A stretch of DNA of 48,846 bases. It comes from an uncultured Eubacterium sp. (GTDB lineage Bacteria; Bacillota; Clostridia; Lachnospirales; Lachnospiraceae). The stretch is from NCBI GenBank assembly GCA_910585745.1, contig CAJUFM010000001.1:1-48846 (forward strand). The letters run 5' to 3'. Under the pieces are notes generated by a model. That model was not told where the DNA came from, searched no databases, and was given only the letters and a program-made list of their open reading frames with translations. The translations under genes and the position numbers were made by a program. Shown here one piece after another: positions 40,657 through 48,846 of this stretch (the first letter of the stretch is position 1; each line of letters begins with the position of its first letter).

Positions 40657-42468
40657 ATGGCAGAATCAATGAAGGGCTTAAAGCGCACCTGTCGGTGTGC
40701 GGAGCTCACGACAAATCATATCGGTCAAACTGTGACAGTCATGGGCTGGGTACAGAAGAGCAGAAATAAAGGCGGTATCATTTTTGTGGATCTCCGGGAC
40801 CGGTCCGGGATCATCCAGCTGATCTTCGAGGAGAGCGATGCTGGGACGGAGGCCTTTGAGAAGGCAGCCAAGCTGCGTGCTGAGTTTGTGGCAGCGGTGA
40901 CCGGTGTAGTGGAAAAACGTTCTGGTGCTGTCAATGAGAATCTGGTGACCGGCGCCATCGAGGTGAGGGCAAAGGACATCCGTATCCTTTCCGAATCAGA
41001 GACGCCGCCTTTCCCTGTGGAGGAGAATAGCAGGACGAAGGATGAACTCCGGCTGCGCTATCGTTTTCTGGATCTGCGCCGCCCGGATCTTCAGCGCAAT
41101 CTGATCATGAGGAGCAGCATCGCCATGCTGACGAGACAGTTTCTTGCAGAGGAGGGATTTTTAGAGATTGAGACCCCGATGCTCACCAAGAGTACGCCGG
41201 AAGGAGCCAGGGATTACCTTGTTCCCAGCCGTGTGCACCCGGGGAACTTTTATGCCCTTCCCCAGTCTCCACAGCTGTTTAAACAGCTTCTGATGTGTTC
41301 TGGTTATGACCGCTATTTCCAGATCACCAAATGTTTCCGTGACGAGGATCTGAGGGCAGACCGTCAGCCGGAATTTACCCAGATCGATATGGAGCTCTCC
41401 TTTGTGGACGAGGAGGATGTGATGGATGTAAACGAACGTCTTCTCCAGAAACTGTTTCAGGAGGTTCTCGGTGTGGAACTGTCCCTGCCCTTCCCACGCA
41501 TGACCTGGCAGGAAGCCATGGACCGTTACGGTTCTGACAAGCCGGATACCCGGTTTGGCATGGAGTTAAAAGATGTGACAGAGACCGTGAAAGGCTGCGG
41601 TTTCGGTGTATTTACCGGAGCGGTCGAGGCGGGAGGATCTGTCCGGGGGATCAATGCCAAAGGTCAGGGGGCAATGCCCAGAAAGAAGATTGACGCTCTT
41701 GTAGATTTTGCCAAAGAATACGGTGCAAAGGGACTTGCCTATCTCTGTGTGAATGAGGATGGCAGCTATAAATCATCCTTTGCCAAATTTATGACAGAGG
41801 AGGAGCTGAAAGCGCTGGTCTGTGCCATGGAGGGAGAGCCGGGAGACCTGCTGCTCTTTGCGGCGGATAAAAATAAAGTGGTATATGACGTTCTTGGAAA
41901 CCTTCGTCTGGAGCTTGCCAGAAAAATGGAGCTTCTGGATAAAAATGTATATCATTTTCTCTGGGTAACAGAGTTTCCGCTTCTGGAGTACAACGAGGAT
42001 CTGGGACGCTATCAGGCAATGCATCATCCTTTCACGATGCCTATGGAAGAGGATCTTGACCTCATCGATACAGATCCGGGCAAAGTGAGGGCGAGAGCCT
42101 ATGATATCGTACTGAACGGCACAGAGCTGGGAGGCGGTTCGGTGCGTATCCATCAGAACGATATCCAGGAAAAAATGTTCCATGCCCTTGGATTTGCTAA
42201 GGAAACGGCATATGAGCAGTTTGGTTTCCTGTTGAATGCCTTTAAGTATGGGGTGCCGCCTCATGCCGGACTTGCTTATGGTCTGGACCGTCTTGTGATG
42301 CTTATGGCGAAAGAAGATAACATCAGAGAAGTGATTGCCTTTCCGAAGGTGAAGGATGCTTCCTGTCTCTTGACGGAAGCACCAAATGTGGTAGACGAAA
42401 AACAATTAGAAGAACTTGGAATTGACATCCGCCCGGATGCAGCAGAGACGGCGGAATCAAATAAATAA
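40657..42468 (+). CDS. aspS: Aspartyl-tRNA synthetase
   Basis: AspRS is a class II synthetase for tRNA(Asp). The 603-aa length and domain order are those of the bacterial type: N-terminal OB-fold anticodon domain (VTVMGWVQKSRNKGGIIFVDLRDRSG), catalytic core with ETPMLTKSTPEGARDY, motif 2 FRDEDLRADRQPEFTQ, the bacterial GAD insertion (about 300-410) and motif 3 GLAYGLDRLVMLM. ATG 40657 is chosen because AGGAG (40645-40649) is 7 bases away, while the ATG at 40651 is too close. It is 28 bases after hisS. Confidence 0.97.
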   Translation: MAESMKGLKRTCRCAELTTNHIGQTVTVMGWVQKSRNKGGIIFVDLRDRSGIIQLIFEESDAGTEAFEKAAKLRAEFVAAVTGVVEKRSGAVNENLVTGAIEVRAKDIRILSESETPPFPVEENSRTKDELRLRYRFLDLRRPDLQRNLIMRSSIAMLTRQFLAEEGFLEIETPMLTKSTPEGARDYLVPSRVHPGNFYALPQSPQLFKQLLMCSGYDRYFQITKCFRDEDLRADRQPEFTQIDMELSFVDEEDVMDVNERLLQKLFQEVLGVELSLPFPRMTWQEAMDRYGSDKPDTRFGMELKDVTETVKGCGFGVFTGAVEAGGSVRGINAKGQGAMPRKKIDALVDFAKEYGAKGLAYLCVNEDGSYKSSFAKFMTEEELKALVCAMEGEPGDLLLFAADKNKVVYDVLGNLRLELARKMELLDKNVYHFLWVTEFPLLEYNEDLGRYQAMHHPFTMPMEEDLDLIDTDPGKVRARAYDIVLNGTELGGGSVRIHQNDIQEKMFHALGFAKETAYEQFGFLLNAFKYGVPPHAGLAYGLDRLVMLMAKEDNIREVIAFPKVKDASCLLTEAPNVVDEKQLEELGIDIRPDAAETAESNK

Positions 42469-42486
42469 TAGCAGGAGGTAAGTAAG

Positions 42487-43524
42487 GTGAGTGTGACAAC
42501 AAGCAATTTTGGGACGACGAAGGACGGGAAAGAGGTAACACTCTTTGCCATTGAAAACAAAAATGGAATGAAAGCAGAAGTGATCGATTATGGTGCGAAT
42601 ATTGTCAGATTGTTTGTGCCAGACAAAGAGGGTAAACTGGATGATGTCGTACTGGGGTTTGATGATGTGGCAGGCTATGAGGTGAATGGCTGTTTCTTTG
42701 GGGCTTTTATTGGGAGACATGGTAACCGGATCGGGGATGCCAGATTTGAATTGAATGGTGTTACTTATGAGCTGGAGAAAAATGATGGAGAGAATAATCT
42801 TCACGGTGGCACACCAGGATACCATCAGGTGATGTATGAGGCGGCATCCATGGACAACAGCGTGACCTTTTACAGAGTCAGCCCGGATATGGAACAGGGC
42901 TATCCGGGAAACCTGGAGATCAGTGTGACTTATACAGTGACGGATGACAATGAGCTCAAGATCAGCTATCTGGCAAAATCCGATAAGGATACTCTCTGCA
43001 ATGTGACAAATCATTCCTATTTCAACCTTAAGGGACACAACGGCGGAGAGATCACAGACCATAAGGTGTGGATCCGGGCAAATGGATTTACCGAGACCAC
43101 AGATGATCTGATCCCCAATGGAAATATTGTGGATGTAACGGGAACCCCGATGGATTTCCGTGAGAAAAAAGCCATCGGGGATGATATTGAGGCAGATTAT
43201 AGACCTCTTACGATCGCTGGCGGTTATGATCATAATTTTGCCCTGGACAAAACTCCGGGCAAGATAGAAAAGGTGGCAGAGCTTTCGGAAGAAACCACAG
43301 GACGTATCATGGAAGTCTATACGGATCTTCCGGGCATGCAGCTCTACACTGGAAACTTTATTCAAAAAGAAAATGGAAAAAATGGCACAGAGTATACAAA
43401 GAGAACAGGAGTATGCTTTGAGACACAGTTTTTCCCTAATTCTGTGAACGTGCCAGCTTTTGATTCCTGTGTACTGAAAGCCGGGGATGCTTTTGCCAGC
43501 ACGACTATCTACCGGTTTTGTTAA
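42487..43524 (+). CDS. galM: Aldose 1-epimerase (galactose mutarotase)
   Basis: GalM interconverts alpha and beta anomers of hexoses, feeding the Leloir pathway. The 345-aa product has the family residues GRHGNRIGDARF, HGGTPGYHQVMYEA, the catalytic-His segment VTNHSYFNLKG, GGYDHNFAL and the catalytic-Glu region VCFETQFFPNS. The start is GTG 42487, with AGGAGG 9 bases upstream. It follows aspS by 18 bases and is not near other galactose genes here, so its link to the operon may be incidental. Confidence 0.95.
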   Translation: MSVTTSNFGTTKDGKEVTLFAIENKNGMKAEVIDYGANIVRLFVPDKEGKLDDVVLGFDDVAGYEVNGCFFGAFIGRHGNRIGDARFELNGVTYELEKNDGENNLHGGTPGYHQVMYEAASMDNSVTFYRVSPDMEQGYPGNLEISVTYTVTDDNELKISYLAKSDKDTLCNVTNHSYFNLKGHNGGEITDHKVWIRANGFTETTDDLIPNGNIVDVTGTPMDFREKKAIGDDIEADYRPLTIAGGYDHNFALDKTPGKIEKVAELSEETTGRIMEVYTDLPGMQLYTGNFIQKENGKNGTEYTKRTGVCFETQFFPNSVNVPAFDSCVLKAGDAFASTTIYRFC

Positions 43525-43608
43525 AAATCATACATTCTTATATGTATAACGAAACAAGATGTGGGCGAATACTATAAGGATAAGGATACAAACCGAAGGA
43601 GAAAAGTT

Positions 43609-44034
43609 TTGAACAGTGTTTTGGGGAAATTGATCCAAAAAGAGTTTGGGAGAAATAAATATAAAATATACTGCAATAAGCTGGACCAGAAGGAATGTAT
43701 GGATATCTTCTGTGACATTTATATGGAACTGCACCGGATATCGGAAGACAATCTTAGCGACAGGCTGTTATGCCTGCTCCGGACCGTCCAGCTGTCGGTC
43801 AAGATCAGCCAGATATTTTTCTATATAACGGTTGGTTTTCTGGCGGCGGTACTTACCATATCCATGATCCCGGTTCTGCTGGAGATCAAGGCGGTGGGCA
43901 TCGGTGCCCTGACGATCATGTATTTTTATAAGCTGGCAGAGTATATGAGGAACCGTTATTGTGACCGGGACGTCCGTCTTGTATTGATCTATAAGACAGC
44001 GTTATTTCATTTGCTGTCAGAGGAAGGGAAGTAG
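43609..44034 (+). CDS. Small membrane protein of unknown function
   Basis: I do not recognise the family. From TTG 43609 the product has 141 aa: a charged N-terminal half (NSVLGKLIQKEFGRNKYKIYCNKL), then two hydrophobic segments (IFFYITVGFLAAVLTISMIPVLL and AVGIGALTIMYFYKL) and a short basic tail. TTG 43609 is preferred because AAGGAG (43596-43601) lies 7 bases upstream. An in-frame GTG at 43561 would give 157 aa but has no ribosome binding site. It ends 5 bases before the hemolysin III-family gene, so both are likely translated from one mRNA and may act together in the membrane. Confidence 0.7.
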   Translation: MNSVLGKLIQKEFGRNKYKIYCNKLDQKECMDIFCDIYMELHRISEDNLSDRLLCLLRTVQLSVKISQIFFYITVGFLAAVLTISMIPVLLEIKAVGIGALTIMYFYKLAEYMRNRYCDRDVRLVLIYKTALFHLLSEEGK

Positions 44035-44039
44035 GAAGG

Positions 44040-44717
44040 ATGAAGCGAACGCGGCTCAGGGATAGGGATCTCCCGGATTATACAAGGGGAGAAGAAATAT
44101 TTAATATGGTATCCCATATCGTGGGAGGGGCTCTCGCGGTGGCAGCACTGGTGCTTTGTGTGATATTTTCAGCGCTGAGAGGGGATGCCTGGAGCGTCGC
44201 CGCCTCAGCTATATATGGAGCGATGATGGTGTTGCTGTATACCATGTCCAGTATTTATCATGGTCTGACATCTGAGATGGTGAAAAAAGTATTTCAGGTG
44301 ATCGATCACTGTACTATCTATTTTCTGATCGCCGGGACTTATACCCCTATCACTCTGGTGGCGCTGCGCAAAGTGGATCCGGTCATTGGCTTTGTGGTTT
44401 TTGGTATCGTATGGGGCTGCTGCCTGGTGGCGGCGACCCTCACAGCCATTGATCTGGAAAAATATAAGAAGCTGGCGATGATCTGTTATCTCGGCATGGG
44501 CTGGTGCATTATCTTCTTTATCCGGCCCACGATGCAGGCTCTGGGACCGGGAGGAATGGTGTTTCTCATTACAGGAGGGCTTGCTTATACCATCGGCGCC
44601 GTGTTATATGGTGTGGGAAAGAGAAAAAGGTATATCCATTCCCTGTTTCATCTTTTTGTGATCGCGGGAAGTGTACTGCATTTCTTTATGATTTTATTTT
44701 ATGTGATCCTGTCCTAA
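44040..44717 (+). CDS. Hemolysin III / PAQR-family membrane protein
   Basis: The 225-aa protein has seven hydrophobic segments and the conserved residues of the HlyIII/TrhA branch of PAQR proteins: the N-terminal E-x-x-N-x-x-S/T-H (EEIFNMVSHIVGG), SSIYH after helix 3, VIDHCTIYFLIAGTYTP and the C-terminal HSLFHLFVIAGSVLHF. These Ser/His/Asp residues form a probable metal site. Relatives have been linked to membrane homeostasis; haemolytic activity should not be assumed. AGGAAGG precedes the ATG. It follows the small membrane-protein gene by 5 bases. Confidence 0.92.
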   Translation: MKRTRLRDRDLPDYTRGEEIFNMVSHIVGGALAVAALVLCVIFSALRGDAWSVAASAIYGAMMVLLYTMSSIYHGLTSEMVKKVFQVIDHCTIYFLIAGTYTPITLVALRKVDPVIGFVVFGIVWGCCLVAATLTAIDLEKYKKLAMICYLGMGWCIIFFIRPTMQALGPGGMVFLITGGLAYTIGAVLYGVGKRKRYIHSLFHLFVIAGSVLHFFMILFYVILS

Positions 44718-44776
44718 GGCAGTGACTTTGCCGGGCTGGCAGGATGGTGTGCCTCAGGCACAGGAAGGAGTAAAAT

Positions 44777-45937
44777 ATGGTAGTAGAACCAAAGGTAAAA
44801 GGCTTTATTTGCACCACGGCCCATCCTAAGGGCTGTGAAGAAAGTGTAAGAAGACAGATTGAATGCACGAAAAAGTTTGGGAAGGCTGAGGGTCCCAAAA
44901 AGGTGCTGGTCATCGGATCTTCCACAGGTTATGGACTTGCTTCGCGCATTGCTGTGACTTATGGATATGGGGCGGATACCATTGGTGTTGCCTTTGAGAG
45001 AGAATCCAATGGCAAACGGACGGCGACAGCGGGCTGGTATAATACCAAAGCATTTGAAAAAATAGCCGGAGAAGACGGTTATTATGCCAAATCCTTTAAT
45101 GGAGATGGTTTTTCCAGGGAAATGAAGGATGACGTGATCCAGTGCATCAAAGAAGATTTTGGAAAAGTGGATATGGTAGTATACAGCATGGCAGCGCCGA
45201 GACGAACCCTGCCCAGTGGAACCACGGTTTCCTCTGTGCTGAAGACGGTGGGTGAGCCATTTACCAACAAGACTCTTGATCTGCGTACCAATGAGATCAA
45301 GGAGGTTACAGTTCCTGAGGCAGATGAAGATGAGATCAAAGCCACGATACAGGTCATGGGCGGTGGTGACTGGAGAGACTGGATCATGTCGCTGTATGAT
45401 GCCGGAGTACTGGCAGAGGGCGCAGTGACCCTGGCGTATTCCTACATTGGTCCGGTGGTGACTCATGCAATCTACAAAGATGGCAGCATTGGACAGGCAA
45501 AGAAGCATCTCTATGATACTTCTGTGGAACTTACGAACAAATATAAAGACATTGGCCTGAAAGCATACATATCGGTTAACAAGGCACTGGTAACCCAATC
45601 CAGCGCGGCGATCCCCATCGTTCCTCTTTATATCTCTATGCTCTACAAGGTGATGAAGGAAAAAGGGCTTCATGAAGGCTGCATCGAGCAGATGAACCGT
45701 CTCTTTCTGGAGAAGCTCGCCGGCGGGGTGGTGCAGACGGACGAGGCGGGAAGGATCCGGCTGGATGATTATGAGATGAAAGAAGAGATCCAGGGCCGCA
45801 TCGCTGAGGTGTGGGACAGTGTGGATTCCGAGTCCATCAAAGAACTGGGAGACATCAAAGGCTACTGGGACGAGTTTTATAATATGTTTGGCTTCGGTTA
45901 TGACAATGTGGACTACAGCGAAGATGTAGAGATCTGA
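44777..45937 (+). CDS. fabV: FabV-type trans-2-enoyl-CoA/ACP reductase
   Basis: FabV/TER reduces trans-2-enoyl thioesters with NADH in fatty-acid synthesis or in anaerobic crotonyl-CoA reduction. The 386-aa product has the N-terminal cofactor fold (KVLVIGSSTGYGLASRIAVTYGYGA) and the diagnostic Y-x8-K catalytic pair, Tyr233 and Lys242, in IYKDGSIGQAK. The segment MAAPRRTLP is also typical. Length is close to characterised TER/FabV enzymes (about 400 aa). AGGAAGGAG precedes the ATG. No other fatty-acid synthesis genes are nearby, so physiological use (acyl-ACP or crotonyl-CoA) is undecided. Confidence 0.95.
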   Translation: MVVEPKVKGFICTTAHPKGCEESVRRQIECTKKFGKAEGPKKVLVIGSSTGYGLASRIAVTYGYGADTIGVAFERESNGKRTATAGWYNTKAFEKIAGEDGYYAKSFNGDGFSREMKDDVIQCIKEDFGKVDMVVYSMAAPRRTLPSGTTVSSVLKTVGEPFTNKTLDLRTNEIKEVTVPEADEDEIKATIQVMGGGDWRDWIMSLYDAGVLAEGAVTLAYSYIGPVVTHAIYKDGSIGQAKKHLYDTSVELTNKYKDIGLKAYISVNKALVTQSSAAIPIVPLYISMLYKVMKEKGLHEGCIEQMNRLFLEKLAGGVVQTDEAGRIRLDDYEMKEEIQGRIAEVWDSVDSESIKELGDIKGYWDEFYNMFGFGYDNVDYSEDVEI

Positions 45938-46033
45938 GACAAAAAACTTGGCTATAATACTTACACATAACGGCATAAGCAGGCCATAACACACTCCAAA
46001 TGGCGAATTGAAATTGTAATATAACAAATAATA

Positions 46034-46080
46034 ATCCCCACCTGGAATCAGACTTTGAAGTAGGATTTCCAAGTGGGGAT
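46034..46080 (-). terminator. Intrinsic terminator after arcC
   Basis: ATCCCCAC (46034-46041) pairs with GTGGGGAT (46073-46080), and TGGAA pairs with TTCCA inside. On the minus strand the stem is followed by TATTATTTG, fitting termination of arcC. It may also stop fabV read-through from the other side. Confidence 0.7.
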
Positions 46081-46104
46081 CGTTGCCAATACACAAGAAT
46101 ACTT

Positions 46105-47022
46105 TTATCTATGGATGATGGTGCCACATTTTCCTCTGACGGCATCTGCCGCCTGTTCCAGTTTTCCAATCACAGCAGTGCGGTTTTCACCGGAGGTGAC
46201 AAAGGATACGCTGGCGTCTATCTTGGGAAGGGTAGTGATGGGATCAAAGTGTCCTTCTTCGATCAGGGATAGAGCTTCGCCGCTGGTAATCTCACCAATT
46301 GGTTTATCTCCTGCAGAGATCTGTTCGCTGCCGGTGAGGATCAGAAGACAGGAGGCATCAAGCATATCCGCCAGCTTGGCAGCTGTATAGTCTTTTTCTA
46401 TGACCGCGCTGGCACCTTTGAGCCGGGTGCCCTGCTGTATCACTGGAATTCCGCCACCGCCTGCGGCGATCACGATCTGTCCTGCATCTGCCAGTGTCTT
46501 GATGGCATCGATCTCGTAAATATCAACTGGATGGGGGGAAGCGATGATCCGGCGGTAGGAGCCATTTTCGCTGACAACATGGTTGCCCTTTTCTTCTTCG
46601 GCCCTTGCTTCTTTTTCTGACATACGGCGGCCGATGACTTTTGTGGGATGGTTAAATGCCTTGTCAAAGGGATCTACCCGCACCTGGGTGATGATCGTGG
46701 ATACAGGCTTGAAGATGCCCCGGTTTAGCAGCTCGGTACGGATGGCATTTTGAAGATCGTATCCAATATAGCCCTGGCTCATAGCTCCGCAAAGGGACAT
46801 CGGCGCCACTGTGTAGTGGGGTTCCAGCCTGGAGAACTCTGTCATTGCCGTCTGGATCATACCCACCTGTGGGCCGTTGCTGTGGGTGATAACGATATCA
46901 TATTTCAATTCTGCCAGATCCGCGATGGCATCTGCCGCCTTTTTTACCTTTTTCTGCTGCTCCGGAAAGGTTTCGCCAAAGGCGTTCCGACCGAGGGCAA
47001 CAACAAGTCTCTGATTTTTCAT
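46105..47022 (-). CDS. arcC: Carbamate kinase
   Basis: Carbamate kinase makes ATP and carbamate from carbamoyl phosphate, the energy-yielding last step of arginine, agmatine or purine-derivative fermentation. The 305-aa product shows the amino-acid-kinase fold with VVALGRNAFGE (normally GGNA; here GRNA), VITHSNGPQVG, VIAAGGGGIPV and a lysine-containing VIEKDYTAAKLA. The GGNA-to-GRNA change sits in the phosphate loop. GGGAGG precedes the ATG. It has its own promoter and terminator and no arcA or arcB partner nearby, so the source of carbamoyl phosphate lies elsewhere. Confidence 0.94.
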   Translation of the reverse strand: MKNQRLVVALGRNAFGETFPEQQKKVKKAADAIADLAELKYDIVITHSNGPQVGMIQTAMTEFSRLEPHYTVAPMSLCGAMSQGYIGYDLQNAIRTELLNRGIFKPVSTIITQVRVDPFDKAFNHPTKVIGRRMSEKEARAEEEKGNHVVSENGSYRRIIASPHPVDIYEIDAIKTLADAGQIVIAAGGGGIPVIQQGTRLKGASAVIEKDYTAAKLADMLDASCLLILTGSEQISAGDKPIGEITSGEALSLIEEGHFDPITTLPKIDASVSFVTSGENRTAVIGKLEQAADAVRGKCGTIIHR

Positions 47023-47067
47023 AAAGCTTCCTCCCTGTCTGTGTATTGTTCCGAATGTGTTTTCCTT

Positions 47068-47096
47068 AGTATACCAAACAAGAGAAAAACAATCAA
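47068..47096 (-). promoter_or_regulatory. Sigma-A promoter of arcC
   Basis: On the minus strand, TTGATT (47096-47091) and TATACT (47073-47068) have a 17-base spacer, 45 bases upstream of the arcC start. Confidence 0.75.
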
Positions 47097-47115
47097 ATTC
47101 TATTTGAAAAAGAAG

Positions 47116-47144
47116 TTGAAAAAAAACCTCTGATGGGCTATACT
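47116..47144 (+). promoter_or_regulatory. Sigma-A promoter of the beta-CASP gene
   Basis: TTGAAA (47116-47121) and TATACT (47139-47144) are separated by 17 bases, 76 bases upstream of the start codon. It diverges from the arcC promoter. Confidence 0.7.
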
Positions 47145-47220
47145 AATCTTATATAGTTTTGGGTTTTTTTGGTGTCCTGGGATGAAGGTGTAAAGTTTTA
47201 GAGACTGGAGGGAGGTAGTA

Positions 47221-48825
47221 ATGAAACTTGAATTTTTAGGGGCAGCTCACGAGGTCACCGGAAGCTGTCACTATTTGGAGATTGGGGAAAAGAAACTCTG
47301 TGTGGATATTGGGATGGAACAGGGACGGGATCTGTTTGAAAACCAGGAGATCCCGGTAAATCCGGCAGATCTTGATTACATACTTTTAACACATGCACAT
47401 ATTGACCACACGGGATTGCTGCCGATGCTTTATGCCAGAGGATTCCGGGGGCGGGTATTTACCACAAAGGCCACTGCTGACCTCAGCAGTATCATGCTGA
47501 GAGACAGCGCGCATATCCAGCAGTTTGAAGCTGAGTGGAGAAACCGCAAAGCCCAGAGAGCCGGAGGGGAACAGTACGTTCCGCTTTATACGATGGAAGA
47601 TGCTCTGGGGGCGGTGAGACTTCTGGTTCCTTGTGAATACGATCACAGAATTACACTGTGCGAGGAGATCACGATACGGTTTACAGATGTAGGGCATCTG
47701 CTGGGATCTGCCTCCATCGAAGTATTTGCCACAGAGGGAGACCAGCACAGAACCATTGTATTTTCTGGAGATCTGGGAAATGTCAACAAACCGATCCTTA
47801 GAAATCTCTCTTATACTAAAAGTGCTGATTTTGTGGTGATGGAATCTACTTATGGTGACCGTTATCACAGTGAGGCTCCGGATTATGTGGGAGAACTGGC
47901 AAATATTATTGAAAAGACTTTTGAGCGTGGTGGAAATGTAGTGATTCCCGCTTTTGCCGTGGGGCGGACTCAGGAACTTCTTTATTTTATCCGTCAGATC
48001 AAAGAGCAGAAACTTATCTGCACTAATTCGAATTTCGAGGTATATGTAGACAGCCCTTTGGCGGTAGAGGCAACAAATATATTTGGAAAAAATGTAGAGA
48101 GCTGTTTTGATGATGAGGCGAGAGCACTGGTACAGAAAGGGATCAATCCCATCGGTTTCCCAGGTCTGAAATTATCCATTACCAGCGATGACAGCAAGGC
48201 CATCAATCTTGACCAGAATCCTAAAGTGATCATTTCTGCTTCTGGAATGTGTGAGGCAGGACGTATCCGCCATCATCTGAAGCACAATCTCTGGAGAGAG
48301 GAAAGTACTATCGTTTTTGTTGGCTACCAGTCGGTGGGGACTCTTGGCAGGTCGCTTCTGGAAGGAGCGGACCGTGTTAAGCTCTTTGGAGAGACCATTG
48401 AGGTAAAAGCAGAGATCGTAAAGATCTCTGGTATCAGCAGCCATGCAGATAAGAAAGGGCTCCTTAACTGGGTAAAAGGGTTTCAGGAAAAGCCTCCGAG
48501 GCAGGTGTTTGTGGTACATGGCGAAGATCATGTCTGCGACAGTTTTGCAGAGTGCGTCAAAGAAGAGCTAGGCATTGACGCCAGCGCACCCTACAGTGGC
48601 AGTATTTTTGATCTGCTGCGGGGACAGTACGAATATGAAGCGCCGCCGGTATATGTGAAAAAGAAAGACTCTGCCAGGAAACGTGCCCTGGATGTATTCG
48701 GACGGCTTGTGGCAGCAGGTGAGCGGCTGCTGGCGGTGATCCGCAGGAACGAAGGGCTGAGCAATAAAGAAACAGCAAAATTTACAGATCAGATCAATGC
48801 TTTGTGTGATAAGTGGGATCGATAG
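47221..48825 (+). CDS. Beta-CASP metallo-beta-lactamase-fold RNase-like protein
   Basis: The 534-aa product belongs to the CPSF73/Ysh1-like branch of beta-CASP proteins, which are zinc-dependent nucleases that mostly act on RNA. The N-terminal MBL part has THAHIDHTG (His58, His60, Asp62, His63), DVGHLLGSAS and FSGDLG. The beta-CASP insertion has PAFAVGRTQELLYFI and SASGMCEAGRIRHHL, and the core ends with ISSHADKKGLLNWV and VVHGE. The last 70 residues form a basic helical tail. It is distinct from RNase J in lacking its C-terminal domain. GGAGGGAGG precedes the ATG. Its cellular substrate is not predictable. Confidence 0.93.
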   Translation: MKLEFLGAAHEVTGSCHYLEIGEKKLCVDIGMEQGRDLFENQEIPVNPADLDYILLTHAHIDHTGLLPMLYARGFRGRVFTTKATADLSSIMLRDSAHIQQFEAEWRNRKAQRAGGEQYVPLYTMEDALGAVRLLVPCEYDHRITLCEEITIRFTDVGHLLGSASIEVFATEGDQHRTIVFSGDLGNVNKPILRNLSYTKSADFVVMESTYGDRYHSEAPDYVGELANIIEKTFERGGNVVIPAFAVGRTQELLYFIRQIKEQKLICTNSNFEVYVDSPLAVEATNIFGKNVESCFDDEARALVQKGINPIGFPGLKLSITSDDSKAINLDQNPKVIISASGMCEAGRIRHHLKHNLWREESTIVFVGYQSVGTLGRSLLEGADRVKLFGETIEVKAEIVKISGISSHADKKGLLNWVKGFQEKPPRQVFVVHGEDHVCDSFAECVKEELGIDASAPYSGSIFDLLRGQYEYEAPPVYVKKKDSARKRALDVFGRLVAAGERLLAVIRRNEGLSNKETAKFTDQINALCDKWDR

Positions 48826-48846
48826 AATGAAGGATCGGAATAAAGG

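Noticed and set aside
44714..46096. 460-aa minus-strand open frame
   Set aside because: It is antisense to fabV, which is unmistakable; no ribosome binding site or domain.

Overview
The window looks like chromosomal DNA of an endospore-forming clostridial Firmicute, most likely a gut Lachnospiraceae. The evidence is spo0A and spoIVB, the rel–MBL–hemZ–hisS–aspS gene order, AAGGAGG-type ribosome binding sites, sigma-A promoters with 17-bp spacers, a CIRCE element and BIG2-domain secreted proteins. No rRNA, tRNA, CRISPR array or transposase was recognised.

Region 1 (1–6843) is accessory DNA that continues beyond the left edge and reads as part of a phage-derived or phage-like element. On the minus strand, a 195-aa protein of unknown function overlaps by 8 bp an 873-aa protein. 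The larger protein has the hallmarks of a single-chain two-barrel RNA polymerase (QDE-1/YonO superfamily), including a DxDxD catalytic signature. A 250-aa unknown protein and the start of another gene follow. Divergently transcribed are a sigma-70-type factor, a DUF262/ParB-like protein and a small unknown protein. The divergent promoter region holds two sites close to the Gram-positive LexA (SOS) box, one of them inside a near-perfect sigma-A promoter. A damage-induced module with its own RNA polymerase is the most interesting candidate here. A 126-bp tandem duplication sits between the sigma and DUF262 genes.

Region 2 (6950–15230) has a small secreted YHYH/peptidoglycan-binding protein, a 1305-aa secreted protein of about eleven BIG2 immunoglobulin-like repeats, then recN and spoIVB. 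A 79-bp palindromic insert flanked by 21-bp direct repeats separates recN and spoIVB, and a 92-bp tandem repeat follows spoIVB.

Region 3 (15230–28650) has a two-component system, then a tetrapyrrole operon from its own promoter: precorrin-2 dehydrogenase, hemB, hemL, hemA and a HemC–CobA–HemD triple fusion. Together these take glutamyl-tRNA to uroporphyrinogen III and on to precorrin-2 and sirohydrochlorin (siroheme/cobamide precursors). An MFS transporter, a deoxyinosine-type DNA glycosylase and a FeoA–FeoB iron transporter follow with little or no spacing.

Region 4 (28650–33800) has a CIRCE-controlled hsp20, mntP behind a yybP-ykoY Mn2+ riboswitch with terminator, a secreted BIG2–NlpC/P60 protein and an OPT-family transporter.

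Region 5 (33800–48846) has spo0A, displaced about 19 kb from its usual partner spoIVB, then the conserved block rel, MBL hydrolase, hemZ, hisS, aspS. It continues with galM, a small membrane protein, a hemolysin III/PAQR-family protein, fabV/ter, a stand-alone carbamate kinase on the minus strand, and a beta-CASP metallo-beta-lactamase-fold RNase-like protein.
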